Source: Linepithema humile (Eukaryota > Arthropoda > Insecta > Hymenoptera > Formicidae). Taken from it: 64,000 nt of DNA. Below the pieces are notes generated by a model. The model was not told the DNA's origin, did not search any database, and worked only from the letters and a program-made list of their open reading frames with translations. The stretch lies in the NCBI RefSeq assembly GCF_040581485.1, contig NC_090128.1:43740931-43804930 (forward strand), read 5' to 3'. Positions 53,601 to 64,000 of this stretch are shown piece by piece. A program made the translations under genes and the position numbers. How positions within the stretch are numbered: the stretch's first letter is position 1; every line of letters starts with the position of its first letter.

Positions 53601-56600
53601 ATCAGCAACGTACGTCATGCTCGCACAATTATTACTTGCTAATCGAGGAAGAACGTAGGCCGTAGAATTTCTCAAACATCACCATGCTGTTGTTGACAGA
53701 TGCAACAGGTATGCACTTCTACACAAAGCACATAGCAGAAGCCACGTTTATCATACAATTGTCATTTTTTTCATGGGATAAACTCAACCTCAAACTAACG
53801 CTTTCTATTGGCATAATATTTTTAAACGTTTTGTAGAACATAATATTGTTTGTGTGCGATAGATATAAAATTTATCTTAAATATATAAAAAATAAATAAA
53901 CATTCCATTATATTTCACTGATTTGGACTTGATTTTTCCGGACTTCAATAATTTTTATATCATTTGAAAAACGAAAGTAAAAGACAAATCTTTTTCAAAA
54001 TCCTAAAATTTATGGATGCTCAGAAATAAATTGTACCAGAAGATCATATAGAGACTGAGAAAATATAAATATTGTCTGAAAAATGGGATAAACAAAAAAA
54101 AAACACACTTTCGAAACGACTGTACAATTTATTAACGATCGGTGGATAGTGAATTAAGAATTGTTTCGTGGGAAGCATCAACGGGTGTATGCAAAAGGAA
54201 CGAGCACGCATGTTTTCGCACCGCGGAAATGTTCCTTTCCGTCGTCGGTGGTTGCGATTCATGCGTTAAGATTTCCCGCATAGTACGGTGTATTATTATA
54301 CTTTCTACCAAGCGTTTGAATCGGGAAATCAAAGACGGACTTTCTAGAAAATAGATCGTAACGGCCGCTAGCATTAATTCCTGCTCGCCAAGGACGAGAT
54401 GGGTGAGATTATCAACGCAGCTGTCGATGGGAGGAGGATCGATATACGCTTCACTTTGTAGTGATCTGAAATTGCATAAATTTCGAGGGCGGTATGCGAG
54501 GTACATCCTTGAGCACAAGAAAGTACGGAACTTGTACCGACACGCATGAATAAACGCTCTCTATGGTTCTTACGGGCTTCATAGGCGGGCCTCTTCGCGG
54601 AATACCGATGGTTTGCAACGTGAAATAAAGCAAGGACGGGCAATCGTTTTCCTTATTCGTAACTGCATCCATTACAAGTCGATAATTCCTTAACATGACT
54701 ATCAAATTTATGCGAGCATTAAGCTACATGCATTAATTTGTACAGATTTCTAGTGACTAATTCTTCGATTAGAATTGGTAATAAAAATATCATGGAAAGA
54801 TAGCAGTATTTATCTTAAATTAATATCAATTTTCATATAAAATATATTTAAATATATATATTTAAGTTGAGGAAAAAAAAAATTTTTTTTCTACGAATGT
54901 CGAAAGCTTCAAATGAAATCTCACGTTGGTAAATTGATCGAATTAGATTTAAAATATAATAGATTAAGTACAAGTTCTAAAAAAAGTAAAGTTGTGGTCA
55001 GTTTTAATTTGCCTAAGCTGGACCCAATATGTGATTAAATAAACATCGCATCTCTTTAAAAATACAAGAGAGATCCTGACAGATGTTCTCTCGCAGGAAC
55101 GTGATATTCTTACTTTCTAACGATAATAATATTTTCGCGAAAGGAAGAGCGCGCTCTTCATCTGCATTCGAAAACACACGTCCAGTAGCTCTCTCCGCTA
55201 AACCAGACGAATTATTCGCCGCGACTTTGTTCTTGTCCTTTCACTTTATCATCATTAATAACGCGATGTACTGTAACTTTCCTCGAATGTTAAATTAACT
55301 TTTACGATTATCCGCATCTAGCTACAGCAAATTTTTCTTTCTGTTACAGCAATACGCGAGCAAGCATGGCGAGCAAAGCCATTTGGTGGAGCAGATGAAC
55401 ATGAAATATTATTATTACACGAGGACTCAGGGCTTGTTCAGGATATGTTATCCGAAAGAGAGACCGCCAACAGGTAAGAGAAAAATCGCTAAGCAGATTC
55501 TAACATTTTGAACACGCCAATCAACAATCGCGTGTAGTAGTCGCGGAAAGACGTTTTATTTGTGTTTGATCAACACTCTCGATAATGTCCCGAATTAGGA
55601 TTGACAAACCATGCCGAGTGCCTCGTTCAGTGACGCGGCCTTTAGAAAACTTTCTACGTTACAATCTCGTAATGTCGTAGGTTATCCGATCCCACGTAAT
55701 AGGTTAACAGTTTATAATCGACACAGTACAGACACACACAATCTTTGGAGAAAGGTGCATTTTCACCCGATAGCCTTAGCGTGGTGCATCTCGACGCTTT
55801 CTCATTCTAGGATACGTTACCGCGTAATGGTTTACCATTACGCTATACGTAAAAAATATTAACATAGTAGGCCATATAAATAAAATGCAGCGAATACTTT
55901 CTTCCTTCCTTCTTTCAGCAAAGCGAGTACTTGGAAAAAAATAGAGGTCAAGAAAATAAATATATTACGAGATTTAGCTATGTGTTAATTCAAAGCATTT
56001 GCTCTATCGATGAAGAAAATATATCTTGAAGAGATATCGATATTAAATTACTCGTCTCGAATAACACATGTCCGTTAGTTATTTGCAGAAAGAAGTCGAG
56101 TGAATGACCGCATGGTTTTTCAGGCATCGCGGTTTCCTGAACAAAATGTTTAAGTAATGACGGGAATGTGGAATTCTGTCTCCCCGCAGAACCGATTTAT
56201 GCGAAATTTTTTACATGCGATATCGACCGCGAGAATCTTCCTCTTAAATTACTTAATGGCGACGAGACTCATGGTCCGAGGACTTCTGGGTAGATGGTTC
56301 TTTTTTTCCATCGCGCACTTCGTAAGTGGACCGTTGCGATCGCGGTCGTTGCAAAATAGCCGACGTGTCGATCGATCGGCCGATCACTTGTGTGTTAATT
56401 CTTTACGAACACAAGCCGTGACTTTGTATTGAGTAAAGAGAAAAAATTTCTCCAACGTTATAATCAAATGTAAATATAAATTGATTTCTGTGGTCTTATA
56501 ATTTCGAAAATTTTTTTTTAAAAGCTATTTTTTAAAGATAAAAATTTTAGTATTCTATAGTTATAATACATATTAACAATAAAAATCGTGTTTGTATTTA

Positions 56601-59600
56601 AACGTTATTATTTTTTATTAAAAGGTACAGTGTATTAATTTGAGTTTAGAAATTCGACATTTAGATCCGGGTTCAAAACACACACACACACACACATATA
56701 CCGTCGTTGCGCGCACAAGGATATGATAAAATCCTGCTCCTCGTGCGCAATTTCGCATCGCACATAACACTCTATGGCTTGGAACTTTCTACGGTAATGA
56801 CGCATGATATATGTCGTCTAATAACGTATCGAATATTTTTAGAATAATGTGAAGTAAATCGGCGACACTTGTATAAATTAATTCGCTTAAAAATAATACG
56901 TAATAATACGTAATCGCATGCAGTCATCCAAGTCGTAATCCAATGCAATGATACATAATTAATTTGTAATTATGAAGTCAATGTAATTAAATCTGTAATC
57001 AATGCAATTAATTGGATAATAGCTTAATTTTATATAATGGCTCCGATTAATCTTCGCCGGGGAGCACGTGCTGATTCAATTCTGACACAAATCTAGAGGT
57101 CACTGTTAATTAAGATATTAAAGTTATCTATTCAAATTGGCGTTTTAGAGATCGATTTTTCCGATATCCATTAAATTTAATCACAGTTCTTTCACGCTTT
57201 TGTTTCTTCCTTAAACGTGTCTTTAAATAAAAAGTGGACAATTGAATTACAGTTAAAATTAATCGACATAGCTGAAGTAATAGCTCTTGAAGTTCACACG
57301 ATTACAATATAAGTAATGTGTTATAGATAATTCTATATTATATTTTTAAATACCTATACATGAAAATCTTAAAATAGAAACAATGTCATATTTTACATCA
57401 TACAAATCGCGTAATCGACTTTTGCGTGCCTTTCGATCGTTACGCAATGTTCATACCGCGACATAATAATTGCAGATTACTATGCTGGCGGTAGCGTTGC
57501 GGAAACGTGCTCTGCATATGATTGAATCATTCAATCGCAAATCAATTTTGTTAACAATAAGCAAAAACTCAATTTAATTTATGGAATATTGTGCGGAGAA
57601 CCTAAAGTAACAAACTAACAACATAATAAGATGCAATTTTAACCATGATTTATAACCACACAAAGAATAAATTTAGATTCAATCCACTTTTAAATTAATC
57701 TACTATAAATTATATAAATTAATTAAAATAATTTCTTTTTTGAGAATTATGTATTTATATCACAAGATTAAGTTTTAAAATGTATTTTATATTACGCTAT
57801 AAAAAGTTGGTCTAATTAGTTTATAATTCGATTAAATTAAAATGTGTATTTTTATAAAAGGTGTCACATATAATTTCGTTTATTTAGAGAGATTTATTTC
57901 AAGAATTCAAGATTGAAAAACTATACTGATTATTTTTTCTACAAATCCGGAGTACAGTACAGGTGATTCCAATTCTATCCCGGAAGTTTTAAGTTACGTA
58001 TTCTTCTACCAAGAAAAAAAAAACCCACGCTATAAAGTGAAAACGTGCCCATGGGGAACTACCGATCATGCGGGCCGTGCATACATTAGGGAGCTCAAAT
58101 AAAATCTATTGTTATCCACACAATAGCGAACCGCTACGAAAGAAGCGATAGTTACGTTCATAAAATTTCGAGATAAATATAAAAAAAAAAATGTATAAAT
58201 GGCGCATTTTACGAAATAATCGATTCGAAACGAGTAGATTGTTAATTAGCATTTCTGGAGTATGCGAAAAATTGCGAACATGTGAAATAAATGCAAAATC
58301 CCTTGAAAATAAAATTGTATGCAAGATCGTTACGATCAATTGCTTTCTTATGCAAGATATAGCAATGTCTCGTGGCAGAGTAATAAATTGTCACAGCTCC
58401 ATTAGTTTGATAATGTTGGATCAATCGGTCTCATTATCCCACACTGAGAAAAATGGTTTTATTATATTAACAAAATTCTTCTGGTTGACCGTATTTTAGT
58501 CGAACGAAACAGAATTTCTGGTTATCGTCACAAAATTTTACACCTTATATCAACACCGTTTGGTTAACTTTACTATAAGGATTTGAATAAGTGTTTTCTT
58601 GTTGGATCTACAAAACTTCTTGTTATATTTACATAAATCGCAGCGCTCTGCAACAGTTTTGTCATCACTCACTAAACGGTTGATCAACTGTTCGCCGCAT
58701 TCATTTGTTATGGCCGGAGCACAGACTTTTGCATAAAGCATAACGCATAAGCATAAGGAAATTGATTGGTCCATTTCCTTATGCATTTGCTTATGCTTAT
58801 ATATAGACCAATCAATTTCCTTATGCTTATGCGTTATGCTTTATGTAAAAGCTTGTGCTCTCGGCTTTACACTGCTACTGCGCCCTCGCTACTCGCGGCG
58901 TGTATCGCGCGCATTAGATCTTTCGCGAAGCAATGGCGTTAAGCAGTCGGAACAGTCTTGGAACAGTCTCAACTGAGCTCGCTAAAGTTTTACGTCGCGT
59001 CGTGGAATCCATTACGGAATATTAGTGAGGCCGATGGCAGAGAACGAGAAGTAAGCACTTATGTCTGTCGTAGACGTCTGTCGTGGACGTATGGTAAGGC
59101 AGAGAAAAACGTAAGTCGTAAAAGGTTATTGGATACGTGTGGAAACGACTACGCATACATAAGTTTTTACGTCTCGGTCTCTTCCATCAGCCTTACATCC
59201 GAAAAGTTTTATGATCACGTGGTGTTTTTTTTTTTTAATGAAATATATGTATACCAGTGATGTAATGTTTCCTACCGGGCTCGGGAGCCGGGAGCCCGGT
59301 AGGAAACATCACATCACTGAGTATACTTTAAACCAAAATATATTGTTAGTATTTTACAAAAACCACACCTATTCGAACTTGTTTTTTAACTACAAAGTTG
59401 TGTTAACCTAACAAAACGATATAGTAAAGTTAACAAGAAATTCTGGTAGAGTTTTGTAAATCTAACAACACAATGTGGTAAGGTTTACAAGAAATTCTGG
59501 TAGAGTTTTGTAAATCTAACAACACGATGTAGTAAGGTTTACAAGAAATTCTAATAGATTTAAACAGGATGAAATTTAACAGAATCTTTTGGTAATTCCA

Positions 59601-62600
59601 ACAATAAATTTGTTTCGTCCATTTTTGAACAAACGTACTAGTAGAATCAACCAGAATTTCTTATAATACAACAAAAATTTTTTTCCAGTGCACATATTTG
59701 TTCTCCAGAGAACTAAAGTGTAGAATAACCGTTGCAACAGACGACACCAGGGTTAACGATCGAAATAAGCGATCTAATTCGGATAATATGAGCGATCGGC
59801 CGCTGAATAGCGGATCCTGGAAATACAAAGACAATGCTTTCTCATCGACGTCGCGAACGAAACTACGCTCGTGACGGTACGTGGTACCTGTTCGGCAGGA
59901 TCGTGAGATCAGAAGAAATTGCGAGGAAAGGCGAGAGCGTATCGAGGCCGGATCGGTGAGAATCGATTCTATCGGCCAGACGATCCGCGCGCAATGCAGA
60001 AGCGAAGAAATGGTTGGGCGAGAGCGCGTGTAAAAGGTTTCCTCCGCGTTTGTTCTCGTCGCTCGGCCGGAAAATAATCGAAATGATCGATGCATCGCTC
60101 GTATCATCGCCGGTACCGTTCGCCGACCGACGACGCCGAGGACGCCTTATCGGTTTTGGTGTGCCGTTTTCTTCCGGCGACCCGTTTCCGGCGACTTCGA
60201 TTTATTACGCGTGCGTGATCGAGCCTGACCCTCATCTTTACAGCGGCAAAAAACCCAAACAAATCGTTGGTGGTCTCGCGCAATCAGTATGAAGCATAAT
60301 TTAAAAAAAATATGTATATATAATTCAACAGAAGAGAACTCGCATTTCTTTCGTACCAAACATTTTATAACGTTATCTCTTGCAAAATTTTGTGTAAAAC
60401 AAAATGTAAAAAAGAGTTTCATGGAATATTAAACATACTTTTACAAACACATTATATTCTAATGATCTCTGAGAAACTTTTTCCATTACTCTCAATTAAT
60501 ATTACTCAGGATTTCCCATCAGTCTCCTATCTAATTAGCATCTAATGAGCGAGTAATAAATCACATCAGGTGTATTCAACATTTATCCCCTGATTATATA
60601 TATAGATCAAGATATCTACATCTTAGATTCGCCGAATATCTTCGGAATATTTTATCCTGTGGGATTTTTGTGAAAGGCTTTATTATATTTTGATACATTA
60701 TGTGACTAGCGTCACGCCGGCCAGTACCGAAAATTGAGGTCAGACGTACGGACGCAAGTGCACGCTTGAAAAATTTGAAGAAACCAGTCAACGACCGGTC
60801 CGGCGGCTTTTATCTGCCTTCTGGTATCGCGCTCATATCGCGCTAGGCCGCGCGCGATGCGCAATGTGCGATGAAAAGTACGAGGAGGGTCTTGCCGTGG
60901 TTGCTCGCCACCGACGCCGTACGACTCCTCTTCCGGAATGGTGAAGAATATAGCGCGTGTACAGTTAGGCGCGAGTCAACGATCTTGGCACAACGCCTCG
61001 TTTAGGCGAAACTAGATTCGAAGAGGGTCGAGAAAATGGCCGTACAGCTGTCGTCTGAATCTCAAACACGTCAAGCGGTTTGTTTTACTACGGACAGCTC
61101 TCGACCACGTAAAATCGTATTTCCGGAAATACGTATTTCTGGGAAAACCACTGCTGTCCTTTCCACATGATGAGAGAATTTTGTATGATGTTCTAGCCTG
61201 AGATAGAATAATGCTCTTAGCTGATAATAAATGTATAGGCTTCAGGATTGAAAGAGAATGGAAAGAGGATGTATAATGTCCTCAATAATTCTGGAAAATA
61301 AATAATAAAAGTTATTAGTTCAATGTTTAAGAGCTTTGAACGAAACTATAAAACTTGAATCGATTTAAGAAATCATTCAGGCCCGTTTATTATTTCCAAT
61401 AGACTTTCACTTGATCAAAATGAAATAAAAACAGCTCAAAAAAAAAAAGAGGAAAAAATTCATCTCACAGTTTGAAATTAAAAAGTTTGCTTTCGCTGAG
61501 TGATCGAGTGATATGTACAGTAAAACCCCGTTTATCCGAACTTCGCTTAACCGAAACCCGGCTTAACCGAAACGGCGAAGAAAAAGCTGTGTGCGTGACA
61601 GACAGACGTTAGATACTTAAAAGTCTTGTAACTAATTCATATTTTGCTTATATCTTTGGCGCCACATTGTCGGCCGCCCTTTGAGTATGTTAGATACATA
61701 TTGTAATACATACTGTCAGTTCATTTCTACTCTTTAACTGCCGATAATAGTTTCCATGGATTATCCGGAAAAAAGGTTGTCCGAAAGGGCTCCGCCCCCT
61801 TCAGTTCGGATAAACAGGGTTTTACCGATGTCAAAGTTTAGAAATAACGATCCTTTACAACTGATTAAACATCCCAAAAGGGTCTTTGAAGGTGACAGAC
61901 AGTGCCATTGCGTTTGTCTCGGCGCTTCAGTCTGACATGTAATCAGGAGGAGACTGTGAAAGCATGGCCACTTTGCGACAACTTTTTCCTCCGCGCAAGG
62001 ACATCTTTCGAAAGTGGCATTTTGTAGATTAGGACTCGCTAAAAAAGTACCGTTGCAAAAGAGCGAACGCGCATTCGCGCGTACGAGCCTTCCTTCACGT
62101 ACGAGTAAAAGCATACCACACACTTTGCACCCGGTGATAGCGCCTGCTGCATTCTGGGTCGCATGCTTTTCGAGACGCGCGCGCTCGTTGACGCGGCGGG
62201 GCTGTGGGACCCGGGAGTGCTGATAAATCCCAGTAGTAATTCCTCATGTAGCGAAATACGATCGTAAGGATATCTAGTGGATACGTTTTCAAAAGATCCT
62301 TCAGGCGCCTTTGTTTACGTAACCGAAGAATAAGTAAATATATACATACTTGCGATAATCAACCATCTATCCAAACTATCTATGATAAACGTGTGATAAA
62401 CATGACGTAGCCATTGCAAAAATATTGCAATAGGATATTTTTAGGATATTATTAAAATATACGCAGATAGCCTGGTATGTGTTTCATAGTGGCGTGAGAA
62501 AATCTTCATAGAAAAGAAACTTATTAGATAAACGAATAGATTGCGTCATCGTCATTTTTGCAGGTATGATGTGTTATTTCGCGATTCACTTGAGTTCCGC

Positions 62601-64000
62601 ATTTATTTCGCTTAAAGAATGCAGTACACCTCAATGCTGAATGTCGTAATCAGCAGTTAGATGAGCTAATTTGCGTGTATTGCGGTCGATGAAACGAGAA
62701 CATTGTTTGCAATGATTAGTCAATTAAGTGTCACTCTTCGTAAAATGTGTGTGTTTGCGCGCGCCTTACTTTTTATAATTATAAATACAGATGAACGATT
62801 CGTAAACTTAGAATGCATATTTTGAGGAAATGTATTACTGTAAAATAATTTTAGAGCGGTATTTAGTTGAAAAATATACATCCAATTTTTAGCATTATTA
62901 AAAATATTAATAAATTTCTTGCAAACACGAAGGTACATATAGTGTGTCGAAGATATAAATTTTCTTGACACTATATAAAGAATATAAAAAACGATTTTTT
63001 TTTTAATTATTTATAAATTATTAGCTATCTTAATACACTGTCTTATAAATTTATATATCGCTATAAATATAGATATATTTCACTTATATGTTGTATATTT
63101 TATGGTTGCAGTCGAGACTTATTTGAGTCCCGTGGAGACGCACTGCATGAATATCGATTATTTCATTCCCGATGAAGAAAATCAGACGAGAGGCTTTTCT
63201 GATGACGCGATGGCACGATTACGTAAGTATAATGCAAATGAACGAATTTCATGTTTCGTCGCATCAATCAAAAATCAGCGACCATAGTTTTCTTTTACCG
63301 TAAAAAAATTGATCAAATTAATGTGCGTGTTTTTTTTTCTTTTTATGGCATGCCTATTGAATTTTTATTAAAAAAAAAAAAAAAAAAAATCGAAAGAATT
63401 AATCGTATGGACAGTCTCACAGGTATAAATGATTGTACTTAAGAATTCGGTCACGCGTCTACTCGGTAACCGATGTGGCTTGAATGGAAAGTTCGGTCGC
63501 CGATGACCGACGTGGCAGTGAACACGTGTATAATGGCAACTCTACGTAGAGAGAGAATAGTTTCCGGACTATATAATAAAAATATTTACAGCGAATAAAT
63601 ATTTATAGCAAATAAAATATAACATGTTTGAATTTCTTGTCATTATTACAGACATGGGTAGATCCGTGATAGCTTTATTCATGGTTGGCTTTCTCGCGAT
63701 TTTTTCGGCGTTCTGGACAGGAGTGGTGGGCTGCTGGAGAAGATCACCAGGGAACATTACGGCCACGGCGATTCTGATGTTATTCGCATGTCAGTACACT
63801 TTTCGAAAAGTATTTTTGAGAAATTTCAGCCAGCTTATATAATTTTCGACAACACTTTATGATGCCGATGATATAATTGGAATATATTTGTTTAAACGGC
63901 ACAGGCTTACTGAGCGCTGGTGGTATGGGCTTGTGGCACGGCGTCGAATATTATGAAAAAGAGAAAATCGTCGGAGAGGAATATTACCAACAATGGAGCA
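47665..64000 (+). CDS. Claudin/stargazin-like four-transmembrane protein, 3' end outside the window
   Basis: Exons are 47665-47790, 55350-55473, 63112-63222, 63652-63789 and 63905-64000+. About 198 residues are present and the frame is still open at the window end. Helix 1 is at about 5-26 and is followed by STDNWLYTEVKRA, which recalls the W-LY start of the first extracellular loop in the CACNG (stargazin) and claudin superfamily. Exon 2 has TRTQGLFRICYP in the place of the family GLW-C motif, and exon 3 has a Cys followed by IDYFIPD, comparable to the C-x-x-ID-F segment of stargazins. Helices 2 (about 126-143) and 3 (about 154-170) flank CWRRSPGNITATA. The fourth helix is not in the window. 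Assignment to stargazin-like rather than another claudin-type branch is uncertain. Start context AAGATG is good, after a CpG-rich 5' region. Confidence 0.85.
48610..48680. repeat. Short direct repeat
   Basis: AGATTATGTAATATATT occurs twice within about 45 bp. Confidence 0.8.
49964..50073. repeat. 54-bp tandem duplication
   Basis: Two adjacent units share CTTTACAGAGCTTGT and GTTTCATCCTGAT and differ at several positions, so the duplication is not recent. Confidence 0.85.
56682..56696. repeat. (CA)n microsatellite
   Basis: Short perfect CA run, directly visible. Confidence 0.8.
58711..58866. mobile_element. Second Harbinger-like MITE hairpin, TTA target duplication
   Basis: Arms of about 60 bp match in reverse complement, with few mismatches and small end differences, around CATAAAGCATAACGCATAAG and GGAAATTGATTGGTC. 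TTA occurs on both sides (58708-58710 and 58867-58869). The inner arm is shared with the element at 26826-26971, while the outer arm differs. Confidence 0.78.
59255..59319. mobile_element. Tiny 65-bp hairpin element with CAGTG ends
   Basis: CAGTGATGTAATGTTTCCTA and its reverse complement enclose a GC-rich centre (CCGGGCTC...GAGCCCGG). GTATAC occurs on both sides, one base out of register. It resembles a minimal hAT-type relic. Confidence 0.6.
59408..59569. repeat. Three tandem 54-bp units
   Basis: Units begin at 59408, 59462 and 59516 and share CTAACAACAC and AGAAATTCTGGTAGAGTTTT. The third unit diverges at its 3' end. They form the right subterminal region of the 58442-59690 element. Confidence 0.9.
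61518..61827. mobile_element. pogo/Tigger-like MITE (310 bp)
   Basis: The ends CAGTAAAACCCCGTTTATCC and (reverse complement) CGGTAAAACCCTGTTTATCC match over about 25 bp with two differences. A CAGT...-ended repeat with TTATCCGAA is typical of pogo/Tigger terminal repeats. TA precedes the left end, but the right flank is AT, so the duplication is not intact. There is no transposase. Confidence 0.75.
63363..63390. repeat. Poly(A) run in intron 3 of the claudin-like gene
   Basis: A run of roughly 20 adenines, a simple homopolymer. Confidence 0.8.

Larger units (their letters stand above)
47791..55349 (+). other. Intron 1 of the claudin-like gene (7.6 kb)
   Basis: GT...CAG ends. It holds AT-rich DNA and several CpG-richer patches at about 50190-50590, 51100-51340 and 52420-53250. 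No nested gene was recognised. Open frames here lack family resemblance. The patches are candidate enhancers only by composition. Confidence 0.6.
58442..59690. mobile_element. CACTG-ended composite non-autonomous DNA transposon (1.25 kb)
   Basis: The left end CACTGAGAAAAATGG and right end (reverse complement) CACTGGAAAAAAATTT continue as imperfect inverted arms of about 50 bp that share AAATTCTGGTTGA. Both subterminal regions carry diverged copies of one motif, TTTACAAGAAATTCTGGTAG, in opposite orientation. The interior holds two separate hairpins (58711-58866 and 59255-59319), which look like nested insertions. The superfamily is uncertain. Only CA flanks both ends, too short to call a duplication. 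Confidence 0.55.
55474..63111 (+). other. Intron 2 of the claudin-like gene (7.6 kb)
   Basis: GTAAGA...TTGCAG ends. It contains transposon-like elements at 58442-59690 (with two nested hairpins) and 61518-61827, an AC microsatellite at about 56682-56696, and CpG-richer patches at about 59720-60280 and 60690-61080. No nested gene was recognised. Confidence 0.6.

Noticed and set aside
59661..60107. 148-codon open frame on the minus strand and its plus-strand partner 60014-60292
   Set aside because: GC-rich intronic patch; Arg/Ser-rich translations on both strands are typical of stop-poor DNA.
61761..62123. 120-codon open frame on the minus strand
   Set aside because: It starts inside the pogo/Tigger-like element and has no transposase resemblance.

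Overview
This window is animal nuclear DNA: AT-rich, with split genes, clean GT/AG introns, long introns and many short inverted-repeat transposon relics. The proteins are metazoan. The epsin N-terminus and the general gene style point to an insect, and a hymenopteran such as an ant is a reasonable guess (inference, not proven). Every gene model was built by hand: exons were joined only where splice sites, reading phase and family resemblance agreed. No rRNA, tRNA or CRISPR was recognised.

Layout. 1-4.2 kb holds only one coding-like stretch (1192-1605). 4.2-5.1 kb (-) carries a three-exon gene for a small secreted cysteine-containing protein that I do not recognise. 5.1-15 kb has no recognised gene; it contains a 537-bp perfect TC microsatellite. 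PHYHD1, a phytanoyl-CoA dioxygenase-like enzyme (+), runs from a seven-codon first exon at 15.06 kb over a 4.85-kb intron to 21.57 kb. SWT1 (-, twelve exons, WW plus PIN endoribonuclease) faces it tail to tail at 22.26-25.89 kb. The TMEM30/CDC50 flippase subunit (+, 27.19-30.20 kb) diverges from SWT1 across a 1.3-kb spacer that contains two transposon-like elements. Epsin/liquid facets (+) has its coding exons at 36.6-40.5 kb and a probable promoter and 5' region at about 31.9-35.1 kb. Protein C10 (C12orf57 homologue, -, 43.24-43.76 kb) and a NudC-domain protein of the NUDCD3 type (+, 44.39-45.64 kb) form a divergent pair. From 47.67 kb to the window end runs a claudin/stargazin-like four-transmembrane gene (+) with two introns of about 7.6 kb; its 3' end lies outside the window.

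The genes do not form a pathway. Most are single-copy housekeeping functions: lipid flipping, endocytosis, RNA quality control, chaperone and dynein support, and a 2-oxoglutarate oxygenase. Accessory content is mainly non-autonomous DNA transposons: two Harbinger-like hairpins sharing a core, a hAT-like element with perfect 41-bp arms, a pogo/Tigger-like element, a 1.25-kb CACTG-ended composite, an old inverted repeat with arms near 190 bp, and a two-member AT-rich inverted-repeat family. I saw no convincing new multi-gene system. The best new item is the unrecognised secreted-protein gene at 4.2-5.1 kb, followed by the transposon families and the epsin and TMEM30 isoform possibilities.
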